This document shows, one piece after another, positions 31,262-37,039 of a stretch of DNA of 37,039 bases. The first letter of the stretch is position 1; each line of letters begins with the position of its first letter. The position numbers and the translations under genes are program-made. Under the pieces are notes generated by a model, which was given only the letters and a program-made list of their open reading frames with translations, ran no database searches and was not told the DNA's origin. The stretch covers positions 1 through 37,039 of the forward strand of contig JAIBBP010000116.1 of NCBI GenBank assembly GCA_019694615.1. Reading direction: 5' to 3'. This DNA comes from Microthrixaceae bacterium. Lineage in GTDB: Bacteria; Actinomycetota; Acidimicrobiia; Acidimicrobiales; Microtrichaceae.

Positions 31262-32011
31262 TCAGCCCGCGGTGAGGCCGCAGTCGGCGCTCACGATGGA
31301 TCCGTGCATGGCCCGGGCCTCGGGGGACGCCACGAACGCGATGACAGCGGCGATCTCTTCGGGCTTCGACATGTTGCGATAGCCCATGTAGGGCTTGATC
31401 AACTCCCAGTCGATGTCCTCGGGGAACTCCGACGATTGGGCCATCGGGGTCTGAATACCGCCGGGAGCGACGGCGTTGATCCGCACCTTCTCCTTGACGT
31501 ACTCCATCGCCAGCGACCGGGTGAGATTGACCACCGCCGCCTTGGACGACGCATAGACAGCAGTGAAGGCCTGCCCCATCAAACCAGCATTCGAGGCAAC
31601 GTTCACGATGTTGCCCCGGGAGTCGAGGATGTGCGGAATCGCCGCCTGGCACATCCAGAACGTTCCGCGAACGTTCACGTTGAAGACGAGGTCGTAGTCG
31701 GCCTCGGTGAAATCGGTGACCCGACCGGCTCGCAACACACCCGCACAGTTGACGAGCACGTTGAGTTGGCCGAACTCATCCATCGCGTTGGCTACGACAC
31801 CGTGCGCCGACATCCGGTCGGAGATGTCGGCGATGCCGAACGACATCGTGCCGCCCGCCGCAGTCACGATCTCCTTGGTCTCGGCCAGTCCTGCCTCGTT
31901 GAGGTCGACGCCGAACACCCTCGCGCCTTCCGACGACAGCCGTTGAGACACCGCTCGACCCAGCCCCGACGCGGCACCCGTGACAACCACCGACTGACCT
32001 TCGAACCGCAT
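31262..32011 (-). CDS. SDR-family NAD(P)-dependent oxidoreductase
   Basis: 249-residue classical short-chain dehydrogenase: TGAASGLG at residues 11-18, an NCAG variant of NNAG, the catalytic Ser in VASNAG, Tyr/Lys in YASSK, and PGGIQTPM after the active site. The Asp after the second strand (GVDLNE) favours NAD(H). It may be a 3-hydroxyacyl-CoA or hydroxysteroid dehydrogenase; the substrate is not readable. It is divergent from the EthD-like gene with the shared palindromic operator (32036-32052) between them, which links it to the ipd locus at the other end of the window. GGGGCAGGAGC precedes the ATG. Confidence 0.9.
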   Translation of the reverse strand: MRFEGQSVVVTGAASGLGRAVSQRLSSEGARVFGVDLNEAGLAETKEIVTAAGGTMSFGIADISDRMSAHGVVANAMDEFGQLNVLVNCAGVLRAGRVTDFTEADYDLVFNVNVRGTFWMCQAAIPHILDSRGNIVNVASNAGLMGQAFTAVYASSKAAVVNLTRSLAMEYVKEKVRINAVAPGGIQTPMAQSSEFPEDIDWELIKPYMGYRNMSKPEEIAAVIAFVASPEARAMHGSIVSADCGLTAG

Positions 32012-32035
32012 ACGTTGCTCCTGCCCCTACCGGAA

Positions 32036-32052
32036 TCTGACGAACCGTCAGG
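32036..32052. promoter_or_regulatory. Palindromic operator between SDR and EthD-like gene
   Basis: TCTGACGAACCGTCAGG matches the 2902 site except at the centre and last base. It lies 24 bases before the SDR ATG (minus) and 13 bases before the EthD-like ATG (plus), abutting that gene's -10-like TACGGT. Confidence 0.7.
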
Positions 32053-32053
32053 T

Positions 32054-32059
32054 TACGGT
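32054..32059 (+). promoter_or_regulatory. Candidate -10 box, leaderless
   Basis: TACGGT ends 6 bases before the ATG at 32066 and directly follows the operator, so a bound repressor would block this promoter. Confidence 0.4.
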
Positions 32060-32065
32060 AGCCGC

Positions 32066-32866
32066 ATGGACGACTACCCGGTGAAACTCGGCGCGATGCT
32101 CTACACCCTGGTGGACCCCGAGCGCGGTCACGAGGTGGCGTACAACCGATGGTACGAGCGAGACCACTTCTACGGCGGCTGCATGATCGGGCCGGGCATC
32201 CTTGCCGGCGGCCGGTGGGTAGCGACCCGCCCGTACAAGGACCTCCGATTTCCTGCCGAGTCCGGAGTGGCGATTCCGACCGACGCCGGTAGCTACCTGG
32301 CGACCTACTTCGTGCAGAAGGGCCACGAAGCCGAGCACTTCGCGTGGACCTCGCCGCAGGTGTTCAAGCTCTACCAGGACGGTCGGGGGTTCGAGGAGCG
32401 GGTGCACGCGCACACCGCGCTCTACACCCACCAGCGCGACTTCTATCGAGACGAAGACGGGGTGCCCGTCGAGCTCGCCCTCGACCATCGATTCGCCGGG
32501 CTGGTCTCGATCCATGTCGACCGCGCCGAGGGGGTCAAGCATCAGCAGTTCGACGAGTGGTTCGCCGAGCAGGGTGCACCGCTCCTCCTCGATGCCGAGT
32601 CCCCGGCCGCCATTGTGTGTTCGTGGCGCCCGATCATCCCCCGCGACGGCGAAGGCGACGCCCCGATGAAGCTCGGTTCGGGGCCCGGCACGCTGCAACG
32701 AACGATGCAGCTCGTGTTCCTCGACGCGGCACCCGCCGAGCACTGGCAGCGCTTCGTCGACTACGCCACCGCCATCGACGCGTCGGGCCTGGCGACCGTG
32801 ACGCTGGCGGCACCGTTCATCCCGACGATCCCCGGCACCGACACCTACACCGATCAGCTCTGGTAG
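32066..32866 (+). CDS. EthD-like dimeric alpha/beta-barrel protein, unknown function
   Basis: 266 residues. Near the N-terminus VAYNRWYERDHFYGGCMIGPGILAGGRWVATR resembles the WYxxxH...PG...RY pattern of EthD/ferredoxin-like barrel proteins. A second, weaker copy of the same plan begins at about residue 147 (GLVSIHVDRAEGVKHQQFDEWFAEQGAPLLL), so it may be a tandem of two such domains. No enzyme family is certain. It shares a divergent operator with an SDR, which suggests a role in the same catabolic regulon. ATG at 32066 is chosen because the operator and -10 box lie immediately upstream; the frame further upstream is antisense to the SDR. Confidence 0.7.
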   Translation: MDDYPVKLGAMLYTLVDPERGHEVAYNRWYERDHFYGGCMIGPGILAGGRWVATRPYKDLRFPAESGVAIPTDAGSYLATYFVQKGHEAEHFAWTSPQVFKLYQDGRGFEERVHAHTALYTHQRDFYRDEDGVPVELALDHRFAGLVSIHVDRAEGVKHQQFDEWFAEQGAPLLLDAESPAAIVCSWRPIIPRDGEGDAPMKLGSGPGTLQRTMQLVFLDAAPAEHWQRFVDYATAIDASGLATVTLAAPFIPTIPGTDTYTDQLW

Positions 32867-32887
32867 CGCTCCAACCGGCACCGCGCT

Positions 32888-32939
32888 CGAAATGTGCTGC
32901 GAGGTGTGCGGTTTCGCGATTGCCACGCAACACATTTCG
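32888..32939. terminator. Hairpin between convergent genes
   Basis: Arms of 17 bases (32888-32904 and 32923-32939, two mismatches) around an 18-base loop. The outer ends are CGAAATGTG/CACATTTCG, so it is not one of the GTTCTGT hairpins. It lies between the stops at 32866 and 32944 and probably terminates both. Confidence 0.55.
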
Positions 32940-32943
32940 GTGG

Positions 32944-33606
32944 TCAGCTCCGCAGGAAGTCGAGGGTGCGCCGCCACGCAAGTTCCGCGGCCGCCTCGTC
33001 ATAGCTCTCCGCCACGCCTTGTTCGGCGAACCAGTGGCCGACGCCGTCGTAGTGCCACATCTCGGGTTCGAGTCCCAGCTCGAACAGCTCGGACTCGAGG
33101 AGGAGCACGTCGTCCTCGGCGACGAGTTCGTCGTGCTCGGCGAAGTGGCCCTGCACCCGCGCTTGGAGGTCACCGAAGTCGATCGACTGGCTGCCGTAGT
33201 AGACGACGACCTTGTCGAAGGACTCTGGTTGACGCGTTGCAGCCCACAGTGCCCACGATGCGCCCATCGAAAATCCCACCACCGCGACCGGACCGGACGG
33301 ATTGTCCGTCGCCGACCGAAGAGCGAACGCGCTCGACAGCACGAGGTTGGCCGTCGAGTTGGGGTCGGTCGCTGCGAGCTCCACCTCGGCCTCCGCTGCC
33401 GTGTCGGGAAGCAGGCCTCCGGTGAGGTCGGGGGCGAGCACGACGAAGCCCTCGTCGCACAGGCGGTTGCAGAAGTCCTTGATGCCGCTGGTCAGTCCCC
33501 ACCACGAGGACAGGACCAGCACCCCCGGCCCAGATCCCTCGCCGTCATCGCCGGGGCGAACGAGGTAAGCCTGTCCCGCAGATCGCTGGTTCCCGGTCTC
33601 GGTCAT
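32944..33606 (-). CDS. Dienelactone-hydrolase-family alpha/beta hydrolase
   Basis: 220 residues. AYLVRPGDDGEGSGPGVLVLSSWWGL is the start of a DLH fold; the nucleophile elbow is GFSMGA (Ser rather than the Cys of classical dienelactone hydrolase), the acid lies near HFAEHDELV, and the His is in GVGHWFAE. It probably hydrolyses an ester or lactone; the substrate is unknown. Short family members with Ser are often carboxylesterases. It is divergent from the sulfotransferase-like gene, with 53 bases between the starts. Confidence 0.85.
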   Translation of the reverse strand: MTETGNQRSAGQAYLVRPGDDGEGSGPGVLVLSSWWGLTSGIKDFCNRLCDEGFVVLAPDLTGGLLPDTAAEAEVELAATDPNSTANLVLSSAFALRSATDNPSGPVAVVGFSMGASWALWAATRQPESFDKVVVYYGSQSIDFGDLQARVQGHFAEHDELVAEDDVLLLESELFELGLEPEMWHYDGVGHWFAEQGVAESYDEAAAELAWRRTLDFLRS

Positions 33607-33645
33607 CGGTACAGCCTGCCACCGACCGCGTCGACCGTTGGACGG

Positions 33646-33651
33646 TATCGT
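33646..33651 (+). promoter_or_regulatory. Candidate -10 box, leaderless
   Basis: TATCGT ends 8 bases before the ATG at 33660, without a ribosome-binding site. Confidence 0.35.
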
Positions 33652-33659
33652 CGGCTTCG

Positions 33660-34449
33660 ATGACCCGCCGCCTCCTCGACCGCCCCGAGATCGTGGCGCA
33701 CGACGTCGTCACTCGTGCACTGCACCAGGTGACCGAGGATGGCCTCGGCGACATGGAGTGGGCTGCACCGCTGGAGGCGCTCACGCGGTCACTCGACACC
33801 GAGACGCACCTGACCGTCAGCGGACGCCGACGAACCCGCCGACAACTCGTCGACCTCCTCGTAGCGCGATCGTCGAATCGGCGCGAACCACCTGTCGCCA
33901 CCGACCTCGTGATCACGGGCCTCGACGACGGAGCGGTCGAGGCGCTGACGCACGCGCTCGGAGGAGGGACCAACGCACGACCTCGCTTCGAGACGTCGTT
34001 CGTGTCGCGCCGCTTCGAGGAGCAGTGGCACGTCCCCGCCTATGCCGAATGGTGTTCGGGCGAACAGCTCGACGCTCTCATCAGCTCCATCGTCGGTGAG
34101 TCACCGGTGATCGGGGGCGTCGACTTCGCCGAGCACCTCCCCGCTGTGCGCGCCACCGCACCCGGAGCCGTCATCGTCGTCGTCGAGTCCGACATCGACT
34201 CATTCACCGGCGTCCTCTCGAAACGAAGCGCATCAGCCCGTCGCCGCTACAGCTCCGATGTCGACGACGCCAAGGTCGGGCGGTACTGGCGATGGAGACT
34301 GCGCTCGATCGCGGAGCGACTCGCCGACGACGCACCAGACATCGTGGTGCGAGCGGAGGACGTGATCGCCGATCCGATCACCACTGCGAGGAAACTGCCG
34401 AAGCCGACAGGTGAGCGCCCAGGAACCGGAGAACCCGACGGGCCAAACC
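33660..34449 (+). pseudogene. Degenerate sulfotransferase-like gene, interrupted by IS
   Basis: About 263 residues precede the element. The N-terminus (GDMEWAAPLEALTRSLDTETHLTVSGRRRTRRQLVDLLVARSSNR) has the shape of actinobacterial Sulfotransfer_3-type proteins. The expected PAPS loop GLPRSGTT is replaced by GLDDGAVEAL (in ATDLVITGLDDGAVEALTHAL) and the 3'-phosphate site HRDP by ESDID, so it was probably non-catalytic before insertion. VRAEDVIADPITTARKL is the late family motif (YEDLVxDP). The reading frame runs on into the left end of the ISL3-type element and stops at 34514, so the last 21 codons are IS sequence. The original 3' end is not recognisable beyond the element. Confidence 0.6.
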
Positions 34450-34474
34450 GGGTCTTCGGACTTCAGCGGGGTGT
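34450..34474 (+). repeat. Left terminal inverted repeat of IS
   Basis: Begins GGGTCTTCGGACTTCAGCGG and overlaps the transposase stop codon (34463-34465). It pairs with 35844-35868 at 20 of 25 positions. Confidence 0.75.
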
Positions 34475-35761
34475 GAGCGTTTCGAGTAGCGCCCAGTTCG
34501 GTCGTCCGGCGTAGAGCAGGGCACGTATCCGGTAGTGGGCGAACCGGCGGAACCCGAACGCGACACGCTTCACCTTCTTGATCAGGTTGTTCGCCGATTC
34601 GGTGGGCCCGTTGCTGATCCGGGCGTGATGCCAGTTGAGGATCTGGGCTCGCCACGTTGCCAGCATCTTGCCCAACGACCGCACCTCGATCGGTTGGCAG
34701 TCGTCGGTGGCGTCATCGATCAGATCATCGAGAAACGACTCCGCGGTCACCGGATCGCCGAGTTCGTAGAACCCACGCAGCGCTTCCTTCGCGTGCCAGA
34801 TCAGGCGGAGTTCGCCCTTGGGGTCACCGGCCTCCAAGAACCCCATCAGCTTCGCTTCACCGGCCTCATCGAGCCGTTCGTGCGCCTTGGTGAACAGGCG
34901 GCGGCCCCGATACAAGGGGTCGTCTTTGCGGCCCCGATGACCGAGGGTCTCGGTCTGGATACGGCGACGGCACTCGTCGACCTTGCGGTTCGCGGCCTGG
35001 CACACGTGGAACCGGTCGGCGACCTGCCGGGCCTTGGGCAACGCGTCGGTGAACGTCTTGCGGTACGGGCCCGACATGTCCAACGCACCCCACACCACGC
35101 CGGTGCGCCACGACTCGGGTCGCTTCTCGATCCACTCGGTCGCCGGTTTCGCGGTACGGCCTTCGATCATGTCCAACAGTTGGGTTGGCGTGTTCACGCC
35201 CACGATCGACGTCGCCCACTCCTTGGTCCGGAACTGGCCGGTCTTGCGGAACAGCGTCTCATCGAGCCCCAGCGCTGCCACCGGCCCGATCCGTTCGGGG
35301 TCGTCGATCAACGGTGTCCCATACGCGATCACCGCGTCCATCACGGTGTGCCAATCACACCTGAGTTCGCGGGCCACCTCCGCAACCGCCCTGGCTTCAC
35401 CGCCGACCTGGCGGGTGACCCGCCGCCCGGCCCGATCGGTCAACTTCGCTCGCGGCCCGGCGATCTTCGGGTTCGTCTCGGTCCACGACCCGGTCGCGCA
35501 GTCCGGTTCGGGACAGCACCAGCGACGCTTGTGCCACACCAGCCGTGCCGGCCGCCCGAACGCCGGGAGATCAACCAGGGCGACCGGTCGCCGGTCCTTG
35601 ACCCGCGCCCTCGTGCCACACCCGCTACACCCGACCGTCACGGCGGTCGTCTCGATGTGGACTTCCAACGGCTCGCCTGGGTCGTCATCGACGACACCCA
35701 ACACGTTCACGTCGGGCAAGCCGACAAGCAGGGCGCACATGCGCGTAGCGTCTGTTTCCAC
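34463..35761 (-). CDS. ISL3-family DDE transposase
   Basis: 432 residues, full length. The N-terminal zinc-binding part has CSGCGTRARVKDR and CCPEPDC; a helix-turn-helix region follows (ARAVAEVARELRCDWHTVMDAV). The DDE residues are placed at LGLDET, VADRFHVCQ and GPTESANN, with the closing KRVAFGFRRFAHYR block typical of ISL3 transposases. There is no frameshift, so the element may be active. GTG at 35761 or ATG at 35740 are both plausible starts. Confidence 0.93.
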   Translation of the reverse strand: METDATRMCALLVGLPDVNVLGVVDDDPGEPLEVHIETTAVTVGCSGCGTRARVKDRRPVALVDLPAFGRPARLVWHKRRWCCPEPDCATGSWTETNPKIAGPRAKLTDRAGRRVTRQVGGEARAVAEVARELRCDWHTVMDAVIAYGTPLIDDPERIGPVAALGLDETLFRKTGQFRTKEWATSIVGVNTPTQLLDMIEGRTAKPATEWIEKRPESWRTGVVWGALDMSGPYRKTFTDALPKARQVADRFHVCQAANRKVDECRRRIQTETLGHRGRKDDPLYRGRRLFTKAHERLDEAGEAKLMGFLEAGDPKGELRLIWHAKEALRGFYELGDPVTAESFLDDLIDDATDDCQPIEVRSLGKMLATWRAQILNWHHARISNGPTESANNLIKKVKRVAFGFRRFAHYRIRALLYAGRPNWALLETLTPR

Positions 35762-35843
35762 GGGGGCTCCGGAGGCTCAAGGTGTCAGAACCCCGATTCT
35801 CCGAGCCCCCGTACCCTCACCCGCGGATACCCCGCTACCGCCG

Positions 35844-35868
35844 ACACCCCCCGCAAATCCGAAGTCCC
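35844..35868 (-). repeat. Right terminal inverted repeat of IS
   Basis: The complement begins GGGACTTCGGATTTGCGG. It lies about 80 bases upstream of the transposase start and defines the right end of the element. Confidence 0.75.
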
Positions 35869-35940
35869 AACTAACCCTCCTCGTTGCCAAGGTCAGGAGC
35901 ACCCGCGGATCCCAGGCCGAATCACCCCCCGGGGAGATGC

Positions 35941-36375
35941 TCACGTCGAGGTGGGCGAGTCATGTATAGGAGTTGGCAGCAAAATCCAGTAAATCGCCAG
36001 CAGAGTAGCGAAAATCCCCAACTGAAGGGCGGTCTCCCAAGAGAAAAGGAACGCAACGAGCGGCCTTCGTCCGTTCTCGGCAAACTCTGCGAAGGCAAAA
36101 GCGTTCTGAGCGAACGCCGTGAGTACCCATGCGACAGCACAGGTCCAGAAAGCCAACCACCTTGCAGTGGCCCGCCGAGCCCGGGCTCGTTGGTCCTGCG
36201 CGGCTGCGCGACTCGATCCTGCTGCCCCTGCCATCAGCGTGACGAGAGCAAGCCCACCAACTGTTGATGCCTGGATTGCTGTGCCCGAAGTCGCATTAGC
36301 ATACTCGAACAATAGCATGATCAATTGAACTAATATCCACACTGGAGTTAAAAGCCGAGCATGCCCAATTGTCAT
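35941..36375 (-). CDS. Small membrane protein, candidate immunity protein to the RHS toxin
   Basis: 144 residues with about four membrane segments (VWILVQLIMLLFEYA; IQASTVGGLALVTLMAGA; WLAFWTCAVAWVLTAFAQNAFAF; ALQLGIFATLLAIYWILLP) and a basic loop (SRAAAQDQRARARRATAR). It starts 13 bases after the stop of the RHS gene with GGCGGGA before the ATG, the position of the immunity gene in polymorphic toxin loci. The DNA is clearly more AT-rich than the rest of the window. No family recognised; the immunity role is inferred from position and size only. Confidence 0.65.
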   Translation of the reverse strand: MTIGHARLLTPVWILVQLIMLLFEYANATSGTAIQASTVGGLALVTLMAGAAGSSRAAAQDQRARARRATARWLAFWTCAVAWVLTAFAQNAFAFAEFAENGRRPLVAFLFSWETALQLGIFATLLAIYWILLPTPIHDSPTST

Positions 36376-36388
36376 CGTGATGTCCCGC

Positions 36389-37039
36389 CTAAAAGCCCGG
36401 GCCGGCTGTTCTGGCGCAGGTATGGCAGTTTGGACCTAGGGTTACCCTCCCGTAGATGGAAGACTGCCCGCGCACGTACGATTCAACGTAGTCCACGATG
36501 TTTCCCCGTAGTGAACCCGTCTTGAACGCTTGGCCGATCCTCAGGCCGATTTCGTTGTTGCGAATATCGAACCTTCCATCCGGGTTTGACTCTCCCTTTG
36601 GTCTCCATTCCCATGCCTTGCCTAACGATCGCGACCATCGAAAACCAAGCCCCTCCGATACATTCAGCGCGTGCCAAAGGATATGGCGAAAAGCGTCACC
36701 GGCTGCCGAATCAGCAGTGCCCCCATAACTCCTTGGGCGACCGTTGCCGAATCTCCTGTTGGCCGCCTCGGTCGCCTGCCGGCCGTTGGAGTTGGCGCGA
36801 CCGCACGCCAATGCCGAGAACTTGCAGAACCAGACCACGTGCCAGTTATCGACCAGTCCTGTCAGGTCATCCCGATTGATCGGGTCTGCGACGTACATGT
36901 AGTCGTTGGGGGTGCCGCCTTCGATGGGGTCTGTGGCGAGGAATCGTCCGAGCGTGGTTTGGTAGGGGCGGGCTCCCATTTCGATGGTGGGTTGGAGGCC
37001 GGTTTGGTGTTCGAGGGGTCGTTGGGCTTGGCCGTGCCA
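36389..37039 (-). CDS. RHS-repeat protein, C-terminal end with toxin-like domain (partial)
   Basis: The gene enters from the right edge. The first residues visible (WHGQAQRPLEHQTG, then IEMGARPYQTTLGRFLATDPIEGGTPNDYMYVADPIN) are the RHS-associated core that ends the beta-cocoon. After DDLTG the sequence switches to a variable C-terminal domain of about 160 residues: GDAFRHILWHALNVSEGLG, then RFDIRNNEIGLRIG. This DxFRH...W...DxxNN pattern resembles a domain seen at the ends of RHS and other polymorphic toxins (I think DUF6973, from memory). The toxin region is more AT-rich than the core, a usual sign of tip exchange. The 5' end is outside the window. Confidence 0.8.
   Translation of the reverse strand, partial: WHGQAQRPLEHQTGLQPTIEMGARPYQTTLGRFLATDPIEGGTPNDYMYVADPINRDDLTGLVDNWHVVWFCKFSALACGRANSNGRQATEAANRRFGNGRPRSYGGTADSAAGDAFRHILWHALNVSEGLGFRWSRSLGKAWEWRPKGESNPDGRFDIRNNEIGLRIGQAFKTGSLRGNIVDYVESYVRGQSSIYGRVTLGPNCHTCARTAGPGF

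Larger units (their letters stand above)
34450..35868. mobile_element. ISL3-family insertion sequence
   Basis: A 1.42-kb element with imperfect 25-base terminal inverted repeats: left 34450-34474 (starting GGGTCTTCGGACTTC) and right 35844-35868 (complement starting GGGACTTCGGATTTG), 20 of 25 matching. It encodes one transposase on the minus strand. The 8 bases on each side (GCCAAACC and AACTAACC) are not a clean target duplication, so one flank may have been altered after insertion. Confidence 0.82.

Noticed and set aside
34442-35876. Target-site duplication flanking the IS
   Set aside because: The 8-base flanks GCCAAACC and AACTAACC match at only 5 positions, so no duplication is claimed.
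1-37039. tRNA genes, rRNA, riboswitches and CRISPR arrays
   Set aside because: No cloverleaf-like T-loop context, conserved riboswitch core or regularly spaced repeat was found; the only close direct repeat is the two-copy unit at 16845-16902.

Overview
The window is GC-rich and densely packed, with many 4-base ATGA/GTGA gene overlaps and several genes that appear to start at the 5' end of their mRNA (leaderless). Together with the gene content (mycobacterial-type steroid C/D-ring genes, DUF35/lipid-transfer thiolase pair, SCO6745-like protein, flagellar genes with csrA/fliW) this points to a high-GC actinobacterium. A flagellated member of class Acidimicrobiia, such as an Ilumatobacter relative, is my best guess; that is inference, since no rRNA or other taxonomic marker is present.

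Layout. (1) 1-8692: acyl-CoA and steroid catabolism. ipdA-ipdB-ipdC (minus), echA20 (minus) and a divergent SDR keep the order and orientation that I recall for Rv3549c-Rv3553 of M. tuberculosis, with a lipoprotein gene inserted on the opposite strand. A DUF35 protein plus lipid-transfer-type thiolase follow. One palindromic operator, NCTGACGNNCCGTCAGN, occurs at each of these promoters and again at 32036 between a second SDR and an EthD-like protein, so the two regions probably form one regulon. (2) 8732-14028: SCO6745-like protein, then an overlapping set of PLP aminotransferase, two GT-B glycosyltransferases and a membrane protein. (3) 14033-19934: secreted intradiol-dioxygenase-like lipoprotein, ABC1/UbiB kinase, a 52-codon gene, a DEAD/DEAH helicase, a ketosteroid-isomerase-like protein and purU. 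(4) 19965-28189: flagellar export genes. A minus-strand run fliR'-flhB-flhA-flhF-like-fliW-csrA-S1 protein meets a plus-strand run fliO'-fliP-fliQ head to head; fliR and fliO are both cut off at the junction near 26665. (5) 28254-33606: pyrophosphatase, membrane spermidine-synthase-like protein, SDR, EthD-like protein and a dienelactone-hydrolase-like protein. (6) 33660-37039: a degenerate sulfotransferase-like gene cut by an ISL3-type element, then a more AT-rich stretch with a small membrane protein and the 3' end of an RHS gene carrying a C-terminal toxin-like domain (likely immunity-toxin pair).

Four large hairpins share GTTCTGT/ACAGAAC ends and lie at or just beyond gene ends (34-67, 5279-5334, 15024-15083, 31196-31247). 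They form a dispersed repeat family and probably act as terminators. No tRNA, rRNA or CRISPR array was found, and no gene-free stretch exceeds about 200 bases.

The items most worth a second look are the fliR/fliO junction, the shared operator, the hairpin family, and the RHS toxin/immunity end of the window.
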